Below, piece by piece: positions 5,464 to 6,304 of a DNA stretch of 6,304 nucleotides; position 1 is the stretch's first letter; every line of letters begins with the position of its first letter. The notes below the pieces were generated by a model. The model saw nothing but the letters and a program-made list of their open reading frames with translations, was not told the DNA's origin and searched no databases. Origin of the DNA: Caldifarciminota bacterium (GTDB lineage Bacteria; Hydrothermota; Tepidihabitantia; B3-TA06); the NCBI GenBank assembly GCA_014729665.1, contig WJJO01000357.1:1-6304 (forward strand). Direction: 5' to 3'. Made by a program: the position numbers and the translations under genes.

Positions 5464-6304
5464 ACTTCACCTCTGTGGGCAAAAACAACCTCGCCCTTTT
5501 TTACTACTGTCGTTATAGGATTTTTCAAGAAGTAATAAATCAACTCTTCCCATGTATTAATATCTAATATCACCAGATCTGCCTGTTTGCCTTCTTCCAA
5601 TGAACCAATCTCCTTTTCCATATTTATAGCCTTTGCGGCGTTTATCGTAATACCCCGGATCGCTTCCTCCATGCTCAATCCGTCTATAAGTGTACCACAG
5701 ACTGCGGCAAAAGGCAAGGCGAAAACCGTAGAAGAACCAGGATTGAAATCGGTCGCAACAGCCATAGGCATTCGTAGTTGACGCATCAAACGAACGTTCG
5801 GCCTTTCGGTTTCGCGAAGGAAGAAGGTCGTAGCCGGGAGCAGTACCGGGACAACACTTGCCTGACTCATTGCCCGTAATCCCGCTTCGTTCGATTTTAC
5901 AAGGTGTTCTGCAGAGACAGCGCCAAGCTCTGCGGACAGCCCTGCCCCCCCGGTATCGGCAATCTCGTCGACATGAAGCTTGAGACCGAGACCGAGTTCA
6001 CGGGCTTTTGTAAGAATCCTTCGGGTCTCGGCATTAGTAAAGGCAATCTCATCGCAGAATACGTCAACGAATCTTGCCAAATCCTTTTCGGCGACCTCAG
6101 GCAGCATAAGGTCGATTATCTCTTTCACGTATGCCTCCCTGTCCGTATCAGGCGGGATTGCATGTGCGCCAAGAAAGGTCGGAATCAGGGTCTGGGGGAC
6201 CTCGGTTGAAAGACTGCGTATCACCGTAAGCTGCTTTAGCTCATCGGCAAGTGAAAGCCCGTATCCTGATTTTATCTCCACCGTGGTCGTACCCCAGCTA
6301 AGCA
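5460..6304 (-). CDS. hutI: Imidazolonepropionase (5' end outside window)
   Basis: The frame is open to the right edge; 280 residues are present, against about 400-420 in the family, so roughly the first third is missing. A GTG at 6279-6281 is only the internal Val of GTTTVEIKSGYG, a signature that continues upstream, and is not the start. HutI hydrolyses 4-imidazolone-5-propionate to N-formimino-L-glutamate, the third step of histidine breakdown, in the cytosol. Counting from the first full codon, the amidohydrolase motifs are: FLGAHAIP (43-50, substrate-binding His47), KLHVDEIAD (108-116, metal His110 and catalytic Glu113), SAEHL (130-134, His133) and VATDFNPGSS (182-191, metal Asp185). The C-terminal GSLEEGKQADLVILD composite-domain strand is also present. 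The N-terminal HxH metal pair would lie outside the window. All visible catalytic residues are intact. The gene leads directly into the TPR genes by an ATGA overlap, and no other hut gene is in view. Confidence 0.95.
   Translation of the reverse strand, partial: LSWGTTTVEIKSGYGLSLADELKQLTVIRSLSTEVPQTLIPTFLGAHAIPPDTDREAYVKEIIDLMLPEVAEKDLARFVDVFCDEIAFTNAETRRILTKARELGLGLKLHVDEIADTGGAGLSAELGAVSAEHLVKSNEAGLRAMSQASVVPVLLPATTFFLRETERPNVRLMRQLRMPMAVATDFNPGSSTVFALPFAAVCGTLIDGLSMEEAIRGITINAAKAINMEKEIGSLEEGKQADLVILDINTWEELIYYFLKNPITTVVKKGEVVFAHRGEV

Overview
The window looks like chromosomal DNA of a bacterium in or near the FCB superphylum or a related uncultured candidate phylum (WOR-3/TA06/Zixibacteria-like). 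Three things suggest this: a gene tail at the left edge that reads as a type IX-secretion/FlgD-like C-terminal domain, an ExeA-like ATPase next to a DUF4159 protein, and a convergent spacer built of short degenerate repeats. The assignment is an inference. No rRNA, tRNA, CRISPR array or transposase was seen.

Layout, left to right. Positions 3-116 (+) are the last 37 codons of a rightward gene. Positions 117-481 are a convergent spacer holding a C6/G6 hairpin and three kinds of degenerate short repeat. Positions 482-1339 (-) encode a 285-residue protein that reads like an HPr-kinase/PEPCK-fold protein with its nucleotide-binding motifs eroded. It has its own promoter at 1356-1384, beside a strong hairpin at 1391-1421. 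Positions 1422-1689 hold no convincing gene.

Positions 1690-6304 (-) form one tightly packed leftward run. In transcription order it is: imidazolonepropionase hutI (5' end outside the window), a TPR-like protein, a second TPR-like protein with an acidic linker, an ExeA/GspA-like AAA+ ATPase, a PHP-domain phosphoesterase, and a DUF4159 protein with a membrane-targeting N-terminus. Four of the five junctions are 4-base stop/start overlaps (ATGA, ATGA, GTGA, GTGA) and the fifth is a 3-base gap. The genes are therefore almost certainly co-transcribed and translationally coupled.

HutI (histidine breakdown) and the PHP enzyme (probably nucleotide or RNA-end phosphoester hydrolysis) are recognisable enzymes. 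The two TPR proteins and the ATPase look like an adaptor-plus-motor set, and the DUF4159 protein probably acts at or outside the membrane. What the group does together cannot be read from sequence. The TPR-TPR-ATPase core, and the apparently dead HprK-like protein, are the parts most worth following up.
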